Shown piece by piece: positions 44,789 to 57,262 of a DNA stretch of 64,000 bases. The translations under genes were made by a program, and so were the position numbers. This DNA comes from Pseudeuparius sepicola. Its lineage: Eukaryota; Arthropoda; Insecta; Coleoptera; Anthribidae. How positions within the stretch are numbered: the stretch's first letter is position 1; each line of letters opens with the position of its first letter. Under the pieces are notes generated by a model. That model saw nothing but the letters and a program-made list of their open reading frames with translations. It was not told where the DNA came from and made no database searches. The DNA lies in NCBI GenBank assembly GCA_963920635.1, contig OY987307.1:19421735-19485734 (forward strand), in the 5' to 3' direction.

Positions 44789-46440
44789 GCTGAAATTTGG
44801 AAATTAGAGGGAATGAGCATAGACTAAGGGAAACAGCTTTGTTTATATAGTTATTCGGAATAACGTTCCAAAGACTTTATTGATTTGCCATACTTTTAAA
44901 CTAACAAAATCAATAAGTAGATGAGACAATGGTTAAACTTCTTAATCTGCGTGCGTAACCTGAGTTCAAAGGAACACAAATTAGGACGCATTTAATGGCC
45001 TCTTTTCTACTTGACTCTTTCTCGATATTTCCACCCGCGCCACTGCCCCACATCAATCCTTACGTCTTGTTTAGGCGCCTGCTGGATGCCCGAACCCCAG
45101 AATTAGCGTGGCCTTCCCATTAAACCATGACTCGATGGTATAATGGCGATACGGGGTACCCGGCTAATATATGTTTTACAAAATACCATGTTGGTGGCAT
45201 GGCACTTTCACGGGTGATTTATCTCCTTTTGATTTCTCGCGCGTTTCACGCCCACCGCGCGACGTCCTTACGACTTCTTCTCGCTTGTTTGGACCATGCC
45301 TTTTATGGTTATTTAGTTGTGATGCCAGTTTTACGGCTGCCTTTGTATTTGCGAGCGCCATTGTCGACGACCATGATTGATGACTAGATATTACAAGTGT
45401 GGTCCCAGGTAAGATCCTTGAGGCACGCCGGTAAAAATACGAACGGTATAGTTATCTCTCTTCCACGACTAGTTTCGTCAAAACTCGTGATTGATTCTCG
45501 CATTTTCTTTTCTGATATTTTCCTTTTCGTTTGCGCTTCAGTGGACAAGCAGACGGAGAAAAACAAACATTGGTCTTAAACAAGACGTATTCTATTCGGA
45601 TGGTTGGACACTGCAGTAGCACACCCATATAGACGACTTAAAAAATGGCGAACGACTAGTAAGTCTATCGGTAGAACGCATTAGCGAAATCTCATGTAGT
45701 TCCATTCGATTGCAGGCGACAACTCGCCAAGCGGAAAATTGATCATGCTGGTACTTCCCGAGCAATTTGCTTATGGTAAAGACATTCGCTATAGGTATTA
45801 GGTTTGTCGGGAAGTAATTTGCCGTTGAGTTTAATATGCTCACAGATAATTTTCTGTCGTATATGGTTTTCTGTGATTTGTTTTGTAGCACACTTGACGA
45901 ATGTAAATCACGATTTCTTTATGTCAAAATGTCGTCTATAAATAAATGTTTCCCATACAAAAGGTGGTCCAATAAGGGTAATAATTATTATTCTAGAAGG
46001 ATCATTCCGACTATGACCGAGGCAGACCCTTTGCCTCTCGTCGGTGGGAGACATTGGTGAAGGCGACTGGAATGGAGCGCACCCTTCTATGGTTCAAATT
46101 CTACTTATAGTCCTCGGCCGTCTATGGATTATTGTTAGACTGGAAAATGCACGCAACGTAACGAAATTTATGCCAACTTTCGGTAATAACCTTTTGACTC
46201 TCCCGATATACCGCGGATTTTGAACTGCCAACAAATTACTGCAACCGTTAGGCCACCAGTCACACACAGTGAATGAACTATGGATACCTGAAATTTACGA
46301 ATTTCCCAATAGTTTATTAATATACAGGTACGTTGTTTATTTACCTTTCCGATTTATCATTAAACAAGTTCATATAACTAACAATTTGAAAATAATGAGG
46401 TATGTAGCAGAACAACAGCCTAAAATAATACGTTGATTGT
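44789..46440. other. Non-coding stretch with one GC-richer block
   Basis: 44990-45400 is GC-richer with several overlapping chance frames (possible regulatory block). 45400-46440 has mixed composition, no repeat and no recognisable coding signal. Confidence 0.3.
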
Positions 46441-46502
46441 ATGAAGAAGAAGAAGCCTAACCTTTACGTTTTGGTGGTCTCCAACAGCCGAGGCCGAGGT
46501 TA

Positions 46503-46960
46503 TTAATGGGAGTGACAGGCAATTTTCTTCCGGCTTTTTCTCCACTCGTCAATAGAACAGGTTCGGTACTTTGTGGTTATATGCACGTTTGATTTTTCTT
46601 CGGAATTTGTCAGTCTTTGTTCATCGTGCATATAGGTAATTAATCTGTTCGTGGCTTGATTTGGTGTAAAAGGAACGTTATAATTGAGTTTATCGTGTTG
46701 TGCTAATATTTTTGTTTTTATTTCATTTTTCATGTGAACACGCCGGAGTATCGTAGGTCGTGATAGGTTTTCAACGGACCAAGCGGTCTTGGGACCCCCT
46801 TGGAGCCTGAGTAGCGAAGGTTAATGGCTTTTGGTTCTGGCTGCGGCAACACATCAATTTGGGGTAAGAGTTTTTTCAATTTTTCTTTTTTGAATATTGG
46901 CTTTGCCGTCTTTGCGAAAAATATCTCACCACCCAGGTTGGCTGTGCTTTTGGGGACCAC
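46503..46960 (-). pseudogene. Two overlapping unassigned minus-strand frames
   Basis: An upstream frame (46960 down to 46730) reads VPKSTANLGGEIFFAKTAKP, then KLLPQIDVLPQPEPKAINLR and PLGPLKTYHDLRYSGVFT. Its TGA stop overlaps the ATG of a second frame (46733 down to 46503) as ATGA. The second frame reads MKNEIKTKILAQHDKLNYNV and LITYMHDEQRLTNSEEKSNV. Both have real-protein composition. I do not recognise a family. It may be one transposon-derived ORF broken by a shift, or a true overlapping pair. Confidence 0.3.
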
Positions 46961-47015
46961 TAGCTATCGGCTGATCGCCTTATCAGACCCGGTTTTTATT
47001 GTTATTTTATATTAA

Positions 47016-48499
47016 CCCATTAGCGCCTTGCGTTACCATATGGCAACGTCCAACAGCTGATCTTTTCGACGCGTCCTAACTTGTCAGCGATTTTATTTCG
47101 TTTACGGTAGGAATCTTATTACCGACGTATTACTGTTTGGAATACATTCGTACTGACAAATTCAGTTTACATTTGATTGTTAGAGTGTGAGCAGTGCTAG
47201 AATATACCGTTCAAATAAATCATCGAAAAAAATGGAGCCTCGGTTTGAGTAAGTATGTTTATTTTTATGTGTCACATATTTTTGTTACTTTGGATTTATA
47301 TTTATGTATAGAATGCGTTAGAGTATTCATTGGCAAAATATAAAGACATTTTACTAAAAACTAGCTGACTTACATATTCGTAAACATGACTGTTGCCATA
47401 TGGCAACGCTAGGCGCTTACATTCAGTAAATATTTATTTTTCAATTCCAGGAGAGGATTCTCAGTTTCTCAAGCACTAGATATGATTTACAATGATGAAC
47501 CTTAGACCAATGATTGAAATGCTAAAAGATCGATGTATCCACAATTTTGTTCCGGAATTGAACCTAGCATACGATGAAAGTATGGTAAAGTATTATGGGA
47601 AGCACAGTTGCAAACAGTTTATTCGGGGCAAGCCAATCAGATTTGGCTACAAAATCTGGAGCCTATAGGCTCCAGATTTAGTGTTTATAAACACTAAAGA
47701 TGGCTACCTAATAAACTTTGATTTTTATCAGGGAAAGAGCCCTAAAATGAATTCGGACTATGATGTTCTATTTGGTAAAGCCGCTAGCCCACTTCTGATA
47801 ATGTTAGATGAACTTCCGCTAGGAAAAAGACAGTTGGGGTATACTTTCTATATGGATAATTTATTTTCTAATCCAGCACTATTTTCTTTTTTGCAATTTC
47901 GTGGCTATTCCGCCATTGGGACAATTCGAGAAAATAGAAGTCCAACACAGTGCACCCTAACTAACAACTTGCGTATCAAGTTCGTCCTAAAGGTGCTGGA
48001 AGACATGCAGGATCAATAGAGTCCTCAGATAATAGCCGTATTTCAGATAATATTAGATTTGATAGAATTGACCACTTTGTTCAGCATACAGAAGGCCATA
48101 AAAAAAGAAGGTGCGCGCGCAGTACATGCAAGTCCATAATTAGAACAATGTGCTGGAAGTGTAATGTAATGTAGCCTTGTGTATTGACTATTTCCAGCCA
48201 TTCCATTGTCGATAGCATAATCTGCTATTGCATATTATTGAAAATAATATATACTTGACGATATTACACTGTTTCATTGCTTTCCAAATAACTGCCAAAA
48301 CCTTTTTGATTTCTTATAAAATTAGATACTTTGACTTCACAAGCTCCTAGCGTTACCATATGGCAACAGCCTATATTTCAAAAAGTACTACTCAGATATT
48401 TTTGGAATAAAATATTTTTGTTTCAGGGAGTCATTTTTTACAGTTATTTAAGAAAAAATATCGAAATTTGAGAAAATACATAATTCAGGCGTTAATGGG
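47016..48499 (+). mobile_element. Decayed piggyBac-family element
   Basis: TTAA target duplications at 47012-47015 and 48500-48503 flank terminal inverted repeats CCCATTAGCGCC and GGCGTTAATGGG. Length is about 1.48 kb, shorter than a full piggyBac because the transposase is internally deleted. Near-palindromic CCATATGGCAAC words sit subterminally at 47031-47048 and 48351-48368, and internally at 47392-47408. Confidence 0.93.
47232..48230 (+). pseudogene. piggyBac transposase, internally deleted and broken
   Basis: The first exon-like ATG at 47232 (MEPRFE) is followed by GTAAGT and a possible acceptor ttttcaattccag at about 47450. Then comes RGFSVSQALDMIYNDE, cut short. After a large deletion the catalytic core resumes: LRPMIEMLKDRCIHNFVPEL, then LAYDESMVKYYGKHSCKQFI and RGKPIRFGYKIW (DDE domain, first Asp region DESM). 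After an inserted palindrome come NTKDGYLINFDFYQGKSPKM, LFGKAASPLLIMLDELPL, YTFYMDNLFSNPALFSFLQF (second Asp in MDN) and GTIRENRSPTQC. A cysteine-rich C-terminus (CWKCNV...) survives near 48150. Stops and shifts make it inactive. Confidence 0.92.
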
Positions 48500-48503
48500 T
48501 TAA

Positions 48504-51079
48504 ATTTTGTTGTAAAAAGGGCTCACCGTTTTGAATTCATTAGCACACGGTATAATAATTCATTAGGTCGGAGTATTTACCATACCGTAGCCTTGTCGGT
48601 TAAATGATAAATTACTTCTTTATATTCCTATTAAAGTCTTGAGTAGAGAAGAAACCCATTTTTTTTATTTTTATTTTTATGTGTTAGAACAGACACTGTG
48701 GTTTTGTTTCTCTTTACATGTAACCACACAAAAAGGAGGTGACTACCCTTAGGAGCAACATCACAACCAACAACTATCAGACCATACTGATAGTAGCGAG
48801 CGGTCAGCACACCACGGAACCCCACTCGAGGCCTACGACCCGCTTCCAGCGAGAGCTAGCTGTGGAAGTCCAGTTTGTAACGAAGGAGTCTGGGTGACGT
48901 GTGGCTGTCCGGCTATCTAACTTCATCGAAGTTGAGGTATCATCGAAAAGGTGTTAGTCAAAAATTCCAAAGAACTTTTAACTTTTTAATGTGTCGAGTA
49001 TTCTAACTAGTCGAGTTTATATTACGAACGTTTTAACGATAAGTTTTGCCAACATTTAGTTTAATATTTTTTTGTAAAAAGCTGAGTGATTTCCTACAGA
49101 CTTGTAAAACTTAACTCAAAAAGTTGCTCATTAAACCTTGTAATCTTTTTATTGTCTTGTTTTATTTGGACTCCATCTTCTGCACTCAGTTTCTGCTTTA
49201 TAAAAAGAAGTATATTATCTGGCGACCAACAATTAGAGCCCATTTTGTTATAATAGCGGTAAGCTTGTGGATCGAAGAGTTCAAAGTATCGCGGCCAGAT
49301 GGAACTACTGTGCTTATACAGGGTATTTCAGAAATGAGTGTCATTCCAGGCAAATCGACACAATACAGTGAGTTTTTCTGTCATTCTACGTCAAGTATAG
49401 TAGTATACGCGGCAATGACAAGGTCCGGCAGCTGAAAGCGATGAGTCATCCATTTTGGTGCATTTAGATATCTACCGGTAAAATTTTCGTAAATGCTAAT
49501 TATTTCTTATTTGCGTGCCTATAGATACAACTAAATTCAAATGAATAAAACCATAAAACTTCCTGATTTTAAGGTAGTTATGTTTAATCATCTAAAATTG
49601 TTAGGAATAACACTCTCCAAACAGTCCAAACCAAAACCACTTTTTTGATGGCCTTAACCCACTTTTCCCTTAAAATGGGGTCTTTGTGGGGGAAAAGCGG
49701 ACACTTTAGGACCGCCTTTGTAGTTTTCCTTGCAGTTGGGAACGGAACACGCCCACTGCATGATTTAAATAAGTCCGAAAGACAACCAAAAACCTATAGG
49801 TAAACTAAAACTGAATTTTAATCACTTTATTCTGAATCACTGCCGTTTTACCACCTTATTAATAAAACTGCAAGTCATATAATACTAAAAAACACAGTCC
49901 AACACACAATAAACACAACAAACGTTCTTTAAGACAGGAAAATCGCCAGACAAGTAAACGTAATTACAACTACAAAAAGTTACCTCCCTCTGATATACTC
50001 TGATGACGTAGTGACGTTTCGCGTCGCCATCTGGCGGGCCTTTATCATTACAACGGTGCCGGTATAAGACCGCATCGGAATGTATTTATTAAATCAATTC
50101 ATGGAAAAACAGTGGAGATAAATAAACTCCAAAATTATCTGTTGACACTAAAGGGAAGGAAACGCTATATGCACAATTAACTGAATTGTTTATGTAGCCT
50201 TTGGTCGCAACTACGTATATACATAGGTACTGCACGGACGGGGACGCCCTATGTCCAAGGCGATCTGACGCAGCAAAACAATCGGCTACAACAGAGCCCT
50301 CACGAGCTGAGTTAAAGTTAGTCGAAGCGCGGGAGTCTGAACATATTTGAGAGATCCCTCTCACGGCTTCTGTATATACAGCATGAACATGAAGATTCTT
50401 TGTGTAAAATTCGAAGTAAAGTGATATTGAAAATTCCCAACGCTTGTGTTACATAGCAACGTTGTTCGAAGCGATCGATCGCGATCAAAATTATAGGCTA
50501 TTTCAAGGTTAAAATTGATGTAGAAAATAAGAGACCATGTTTATAATCTAAAGAACAAAGAGTGTCTTGGTTAGGTATTGTGTACTTATATCTTTTGGTT
50601 GGTAACGAACTTCATGAGTACCTCATTGGGTGTAAGCAGATAACGCATTAGATCTGTCAGTTTATACAGACAAGTTTGGATGAATGTTGTCGTACGCTCC
50701 CGTCTTCACAACAGTGAAGGTAACGGTGTTTAATGCAATCTTGTAACTATTCGTCTACTCAAATCGTGTGAAGTTCTGCTAGGAACACATCTGCACTCTA
50801 TTCAAACTAAATGCAAGTGGCGCGTAAACATTTACACGATGGAAGAACAATTCTGAGGGCTAATACGAGGCAGGACCGCATTAAGGACGATCTGTATGAA
50901 TTTTATAATATAAAATATTAAAATAATATGCCCCAGTATTAAGAACTTTAAAAACAAACTTTTATGGCACACCTAGTCATTCACTTATCCGCAAATTTCT
51001 ACTATTAATACAAATCGTAGCTCCAACAATTAATAAACAGCGAAATAATTATATTGGAAAAAAATAATGGTCCACTTGC
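48504..51079. other. Long non-coding stretch with an isolated transposon tip
   Basis: An isolated TACAGGGTATTTCAGAAATG terminus at about 49317 has no partner that I can find. 48700-48910 is GC-richer. 50089-50364 (minus) is a chance frame. GCGATCGATCGCGATC near 50470 is a short palindrome. Nothing else is supported. Confidence 0.35.
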
Positions 51080-51840
51080 AACTCAATACACCTCTGTAAG
51101 AAACACCGACTCGCTGCACTCGCCCGCCGGGTCAGACTTTATTGCCGGGTAGCCAATAGCAAGCCAATCACGTGCATATCACTCGCTCTAGCCATCCAAC
51201 AACTTGTGTTTATGTTTCACTTGGGTTTAGTTTGAATAGAGTGTATATTTTATCGCTACAGTATAGATTTAAGCATGTACCTTCTTATTCTAACGAACGA
51301 ACACCTTTCATACTCAGTGCGTGACCTATGCGGATCATAAATTACGGATTCCTCGCTGGCGCCAGCTCCTCGAATTCCTCCCTCATTGCCCTGGGTGGTA
51401 GTTACCTGCCCCGTCATTACCTCTCCGTAGGTGTCTGCGCCAGAGCGAGACGGCAACACCGCAATTTGCCGTCTATCCTCGCCCGGCCCAATTATCTTAT
51501 CAACGAATGAAAAATGAAACCCCTAATAACGGGCCCACACTCCTAAACAAACATGTGCCCCGGCAAGAAACCCCGGAATTAGCATAGGCATTAATAAAAC
51601 CGTGGTCCTAGCAGAGGCGTGCACCGGACGAGAGAATGGTGGATGTGTTGGGACAGGGACCGAGTTGCCAATTTGCAGTTTTCGTCCTGCCGGGACCACT
51701 TTGTTCGGAGAACGCGCGGGTGGTGCTAATGCGAAGGCAAAGCTCCTAAAAGAAACAAGGCTGCGCCGCGTACAGTGGGGCCTTTGTCTTAAGATGGCTG
51801 CGCGGCGATGGTTCCCACCGGCTGGATGTTTGTGATTGAA
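51080..51840. other. GC-rich single-copy block
   Basis: GC- and CpG-rich, with overlapping chance frames on both strands. It contains GAATTAGCATAGGCATTAAT, which resembles GAATTAGCGTGGCCTTCCCA followed by TTAA at about 45101 in another GC-rich block. No transposon signatures. Candidate regulatory module of the flanking developmental gene. Confidence 0.3.
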
Positions 51841-53836
51841 ATACAAATTTTAAGACAACAAGTCAGGGCGCTTCACACGTTGATACATATTGCATGGCTT
51901 CTCGTATATCTGAGATCTGCGACGGCCAATTCCATGCGGATGCGGCGATATTTGACAACTGTCGGTAGTTCTTTAGGCTTTTTGAGGTATACTTTCGTAT
52001 ATTTTTTCTTTGTGCCCACTTGGCTATCAATTCTTATTTTATGTAGGTAGTCAGTCAGCCTACTGGGTATATTTACCAATGTTTCCTTTGAAAACTCCGG
52101 TGTCTTGTCGAGCCAAGCACTAAGACCCGGAGACTCGTACCTATAGTTTTTCTGGAACAGTAGTGGAGACAAAGTATTCACAGCCTACAGTTTGGAGTAG
52201 CAACCAAATATTATTCACCTTATGAAAATGAAATAGACATGTTACCTGTTATTGATGTAATGGGGATTTAGAGAGATGTAGATAGCATAAAATTAATTGT
52301 ATGAGCCCTATTAGGTATATATACGTTATTCTATCTTCCAGAAATCTTACATGAAACCATAGACAAAGCTACACCTAGACTGTCTTTCCGGCAGCATTTA
52401 TGTTTTGAGCATTTTCAGCAATAATGAACGAGCACGACCAAGAATAAAAGGCGTACATATGTGTTTCCACAGAAAATATACGGTTTCTGGGGGATTAGAA
52501 TACGCCATTGAATATAAGAAATACGGCCCCTATAGGCTCAATGCTAAACTAGTCTATGGTCCATCCATGCCATTTTGTTGTTTTGCTATTTTATATTATA
52601 TTTTCTGGTTTTGTTCAAAATCAGTCAAAAAGGATTTATTTTTTAAAGTGGACTTATATGGTTGACAAGTACTAAACAGAGTTTCAGACGGGCTATTCTA
52701 ATCATAAAGCAATATCCTGTTATTTGATGAGGAGTTTCACTTATTGCACTTGAGTGTAAACATAATGCATACAAATGTATGCCCTTATTGAAGGTTTCCC
52801 TTGTTCTTTCACATAATATAACATGTTCTCCTTCACAAACACATTTGGAATGTTTTGATCCATCCAAATATTCCATATACTTAATAACACTTAAATACGG
52901 GCCACGTTTATATCTAGAAAATATGATAAATTAAATAGGCACCAAATAATAACAAGTAAAATAAAAAATCTTTTATTGTACCTGTAACCTCAAACGAGAT
53001 CTTTTCTCCATCAACCAATAAAGTTCTCTATTTCGGATTCTGCTTTTAGTTCATTTTTAGTAGCCTTTGCAATTACATAAATCATAAACAATACTGTTAA
53101 ACATTTAACTAAATAAACTGTATGAAGACGACCACAAAATATATAGAAGACGACAAGAACAATGAACAAGAACAAAGAACAACGCAGTGTAAACCCAAGG
53201 CTAGCAAAAGCACCGTGGGGACGATGGCCCGTATATTAGTTCACATAGTCTCATCTTAAATTCAGTCGCCTATGCTAGTAATCACCGCTACATGCTACTC
53301 TAATGCAAAGTTCTTGACTCGTTACATACCGCCCTCTATGGATGATAGTCTGAAGTTCAATTTCTCCCGTCATAGTTTCGCTATTGGTCGCTGGATGCCC
53401 CCAATGGCGCTGCTTACATATACCTATGCCGGAGAACCACAGAGATCATTATATAATAATTCATTACATAACCGCAAAGACAGATTAATTGATCCTAAAC
53501 TCTCAGCATCAGCCTAATGTCTTTTGCCGCCGCCATCTAACGGCAGGAGCTGTAGGTACTCCACGATGGAGCACTAATCTATAGAAAGTTGTTTTGTACA
53601 GTTTTCATACACGCCTCGAGTTAATTCCCAATTTTTAGTAATAGTGGGCAAATGCTATAGCTATACATCTGTCGTTGAAAATTATTTGTCTGTCGTATAA
53701 TGCCAGTTGGTAAGGAATCTTATACAATTATATAATCACTGTCTATGATAAAATGTGCCATTGATTCATTATACGTCGCATATAGGTGACTATAGAATGA
53801 TTCGAGAAATATGCGACACCACTAAATGCAAGTATA
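51841..53836. other. Non-coding stretch, nothing recognised
   Basis: Mixed to AT-rich sequence. The frames at 51873-52181 (minus), 52405-52665 (plus) and 53272-53517 (plus) show no family motifs, and no repeats with other parts of the window were noticed. Confidence 0.35.
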
Positions 53837-54312
53837 TATGTTACGGGTAAGGTAAGGTTAACGGTTAAACTTAGGTTTACCCGGGTAAACTGCGAAATAC
53901 CCAAGAAGCGTGGGTAAAGTAGGAAATATAACCGACATTATAGCTATTTCTGGCTTTACCGGGTAAACCGCGTTCTATCCGGTTTTGTTTGGTTAAAGTG
54001 GGGTGTAGGAATTAGGAAGAAACGTTGTTGCGCGGCGCAATAATAATTCCTACCGCTTTGGTTTCTGGCTTTACCCGGGTAAACCACTTTGGTTAAAGTG
54101 GGGTGTAGGAATTATTGTTGCGCGCCCAACAATAATTCCTACACCCCACTTTGACCAAACAAAACCGGATAGAACGCGGTTTACCCGGGTAAAGCCAGAA
54201 ATACCTATAATGTCGGTTATATTTCGTACTTTACCCACGCTTCTTGGGTATTTCGCAGTTTACCCGGGTAAACCTAAGTTTAACCGTTAACCTTACTTTA
54301 CCCGCAACATAT
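53837..54312. mobile_element. Foldback element built on TTTACCCGGGTAAA palindromes
   Basis: About 475 bp. The arms begin ATGTTACGGGTAAGGTAAGG and end ACCTTACTTTACCCGCAACAT. Four exact copies of the palindrome TTTACCCGGGTAAA (53876-53889, 54070-54083, 54180-54193, 54259-54272) and one 13-bp variant near 53954 are spread along it. A GGTTAAAGTGGGGTGTAGGA segment occurs twice directly (about 53992 and 54092) and once inverted (about 54137). No coding capacity. TATA-like sequence flanks both sides. Confidence 0.88.
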
Positions 54313-55615
54313 ACATTGTGTCCGTTTTTTTTTCTGTAAACACCCATAAAATTCTAAGTAAGCTGCGGGAATTTGACTGGACAATTTTTTTTTGCTATGA
54401 AAGCCTCGCCTTCTGCGTTTTTTTAAGTTTGGCTGTCAGTTTATCTCTCTAAACTTCTACTTATGAGATTTGTTCCAACAGCAGTTCTGAACCGGTTCTC
54501 GCCGATCTAGTTAATTAAAAGCAGTTGTGGAATTACTTTTCAGAGCTGGTTCAGACCTATGATGTGTTGGAAACAAAGTACTATATGCGAGATTCTATTG
54601 TTTTAACCGAGATTCTAAATAAGGTAGGGAACAATTGTATTATATTAATTTGTATAGTATTAATGGTGGACACTGATGCCATTTCATTACGAAAGCAAGA
54701 GAAGATGTGCTTTTTCTCAAAATAAGTACCTAGTCAAGCATTTCTATGTTATTCTTAAGCAAAATTGAAAAGATTTGTAGAATGGCATAGCGTGAAAATT
54801 TTTTTTTGTGAATTGAGTTTGCTCGGTTTTTATTCACCAAACTATAGGTATAGTGCCGCTCAGGACCTGTTATTCAAAATTGGGAAAAAACTGTAAATTA
54901 AGAGAGACTCCAGAAACCTATTAAAATTCTTTCACCTATATAAATACAACTTTATCTTGTAAAATCTACTCCAATATGAAACTGGCGCCAAAACTAAATT
55001 AAACAGAACCGCCTCGTCGGGCCCATGTTTGGATTCCATATGGGGCATTAAAAACGCCCCAAAGTAATCCATCGATATAAATTTTCACCCCGTGAAACCA
55101 TCAGCCTGCCGAGGGTAGTTTCGGGGTAGTTTCATGATAGATTACATAAAGGCAGCTGTCTAAAAATTCGGAGGGGAGAAAAATCGCCATTATTCCGATA
55201 TCTCTATTTGTTCAGTCCACGGCGGGCGAGAATGAGCTTTGCGTAGGGGTGCGTAGGGCGCGTTTAAGGGTGCCATGTTAGGCAGGGGGTTATTAAATGG
55301 ATAATGCGATGCGTTCGAGTTGTAATGGTTGCGTATAAGCTTTAACGTCTTTTTATGATTCCGCATAGGACGTTATATTTTGGTGAACCTTCTCTATAGC
55401 TCCTATAGAAAATAATAAAAATATTATTTAGGTAAGTTTCAAGAATATTTAATCCATTTTCACTCAAAAATAGTCTAAGGCTGAAGGTAGAAGAATAGAG
55501 CAATCGAATGCTGTTAAGACCTTCAACAAGTGACGTCCAAAATCGCATTTTTAGGTTATGGGGACAGAAGTCGAAGTTCATAGCTGTCAAGTCTATACAG
55601 TAGGTACCTACCTAT
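54313..55615. other. AT-rich DNA with a GC-richer block
   Basis: 54980-55330 is GC-richer, single-copy and frame-poor (GTCGGGCCCATGTTTGGATT, GGGTAGTTTCGGGGTAGTTT); candidate regulatory module. The remainder is unremarkable. Confidence 0.3.
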
Positions 55616-56516
55616 TAGACCGTCAGACAGTGACAGATTTTCCTTATTGATTTTCTTATTTATGCCTTGGAGAGGGTTGAAAGGTAAATCGAAGCTGAGT
55701 CAGAAAAAAGTTACTAATTCTCACTTATTCTCATGTTCACCGTATGATTTCTTATACTATTCCGACCTCGAAAACCCAAAGGCATAAGTGTAGCGTGTGG
55801 AAAAAGGGTTGAATTAAGGGTTTGGCAGATCACCCAAAAAATGACTTGGTTTACTGACTCCGTCAGTTATGCCTTTCGAAATGGTGAAAACTTATTTCCT
55901 CACTAGCCCAAAAATTGATTGGCAGAGAGGTGACGCGTGAGGAAAAATGCACTTTTGGGTCGGAAAATAAGTCGGAAAAAAAATTTTTTTTCGTCAACTG
56001 ATTTCTGCACTTATGCCTCTGAAACTATAGAAAGTTTTATTGCAATTCATTTTATCTCTGACAAAATCAGTTGACGAAAAAAAATATTTTCAGATTTATT
56101 TTCCGACTCAAAAGTGCATTTTTCCCCACGCGTCACTTCTGCCAATCAATTTTTGGGCTAGTGAGGTTATAAGTTTTCACCATTTCGAAAGGCATAACTG
56201 ACGGAGTCAGTAAACCAAGTCATTTTTTGTGTGATCTGCCAAACCCTTAATTCAACCCTTTTTCCACACGCTACACTTATGCGTTTGGGTTTTCGAGGTC
56301 GGAATAATAGGTATAAGAAATCATACGGTGAACATGGCATAAGTGAGAATTAGTACCTTTTTTTCTGTTTTGAAAAATCGAATTTTCCATATGTTTTCCC
56401 CGGGGGCCAAACTTAAAATTATTATTTTCCGACTCAACATCGATTTACCTTTCAACCCTCTCCAAGGCATAAATGAGAAAATCAGTAAGGAAAATCTGTC
56501 ACTGTCTGACGGTCTA
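55616..56516. mobile_element. Foldback family F3, long copy
   Basis: Ends TAGACCGTCAGACAGTGACA and TGTCACTGTCTGACGGTCTA, with TA at each side. The arms are highly similar to near the centre (about 56020-56060): GGCATAAGTG-, CAAGTCATTTTTTG- and GTGAGGAAAAATGCACTTTT-type blocks mirror each other. The outer ~140 bp match 23363-23920 and 22200-22568. Confidence 0.88.
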
Positions 56517-57229
56517 TATGTAAGAATCGTGTAGATAAATTCATCTAAATCTTGTCATCTCGTGATTTGATTGAAGATAACTAACATACAGTGTCACCGT
56601 TAAAGTCCGCAACATATGGGATTTATTTTTAAATATCTTATCAGAGATCAGTTGTGGCCAAGCGATCTCTGTTAGCTGTCAGATTTGACATTTGTTGCAG
56701 AGAGTGTCGGAAAGTGGCATTTCTAAATCGAATTTGAAAAATAATTATTTGAAAAAGATGTTTCTACTGCGATTTTATGTAGTTAAGTACGTGTGCAAAC
56801 TTGCAATTCGTTTACCATGGCCAGCTTACTGTTTTAACAATTTACTTAATTACAAAAAATTATGTTTTCAGAAAAGATGCGAAAATTAAAGTCTAATTAA
56901 AATAATGCAATCTTTTGACAGTTTCCATATATACAAGTATCTTACATCCATTTAATATTTTATAACATAAGATATCTACTGATGTATTTTCAAAAGAACG
57001 ATAAAATTATTGGAACTTTGCACCGCTCGTGTCAACATTTTTTATGGTTGCAATTTTAGTTTTTAGAAATATGGAAAGTAAATAAAATATTTATCATGAA
57101 ACTGACTGTGACGGTAAGTATTGTACAAATAAATTAATTTTTACTAGTTAAGTAAACTTTGGATTTGAAAAAATATTTTTCTTGAAATCGGCATTAAAAT
57201 GTCCCAAAATCGTCATTAAAAGCACAGAA

Positions 57230-57262
57230 ATCGTACAATAATGTAGCCCATTATTGTACGAT
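57230..57262. repeat. Perfect 14-bp stem hairpin
   Basis: ATCGTACAATAATG, a 5-base loop, then its exact reverse complement. It lies within the interior of the foldback element 56587-58004. Confidence 0.75.

Noticed and set aside
51256..51846. Possible coding exon in the GC-rich block (minus frames of 67 and 107 codons)
   Set aside because: Frames are open on both strands with R/P/A-rich chance composition, and no family motif or clear splice pair was seen.
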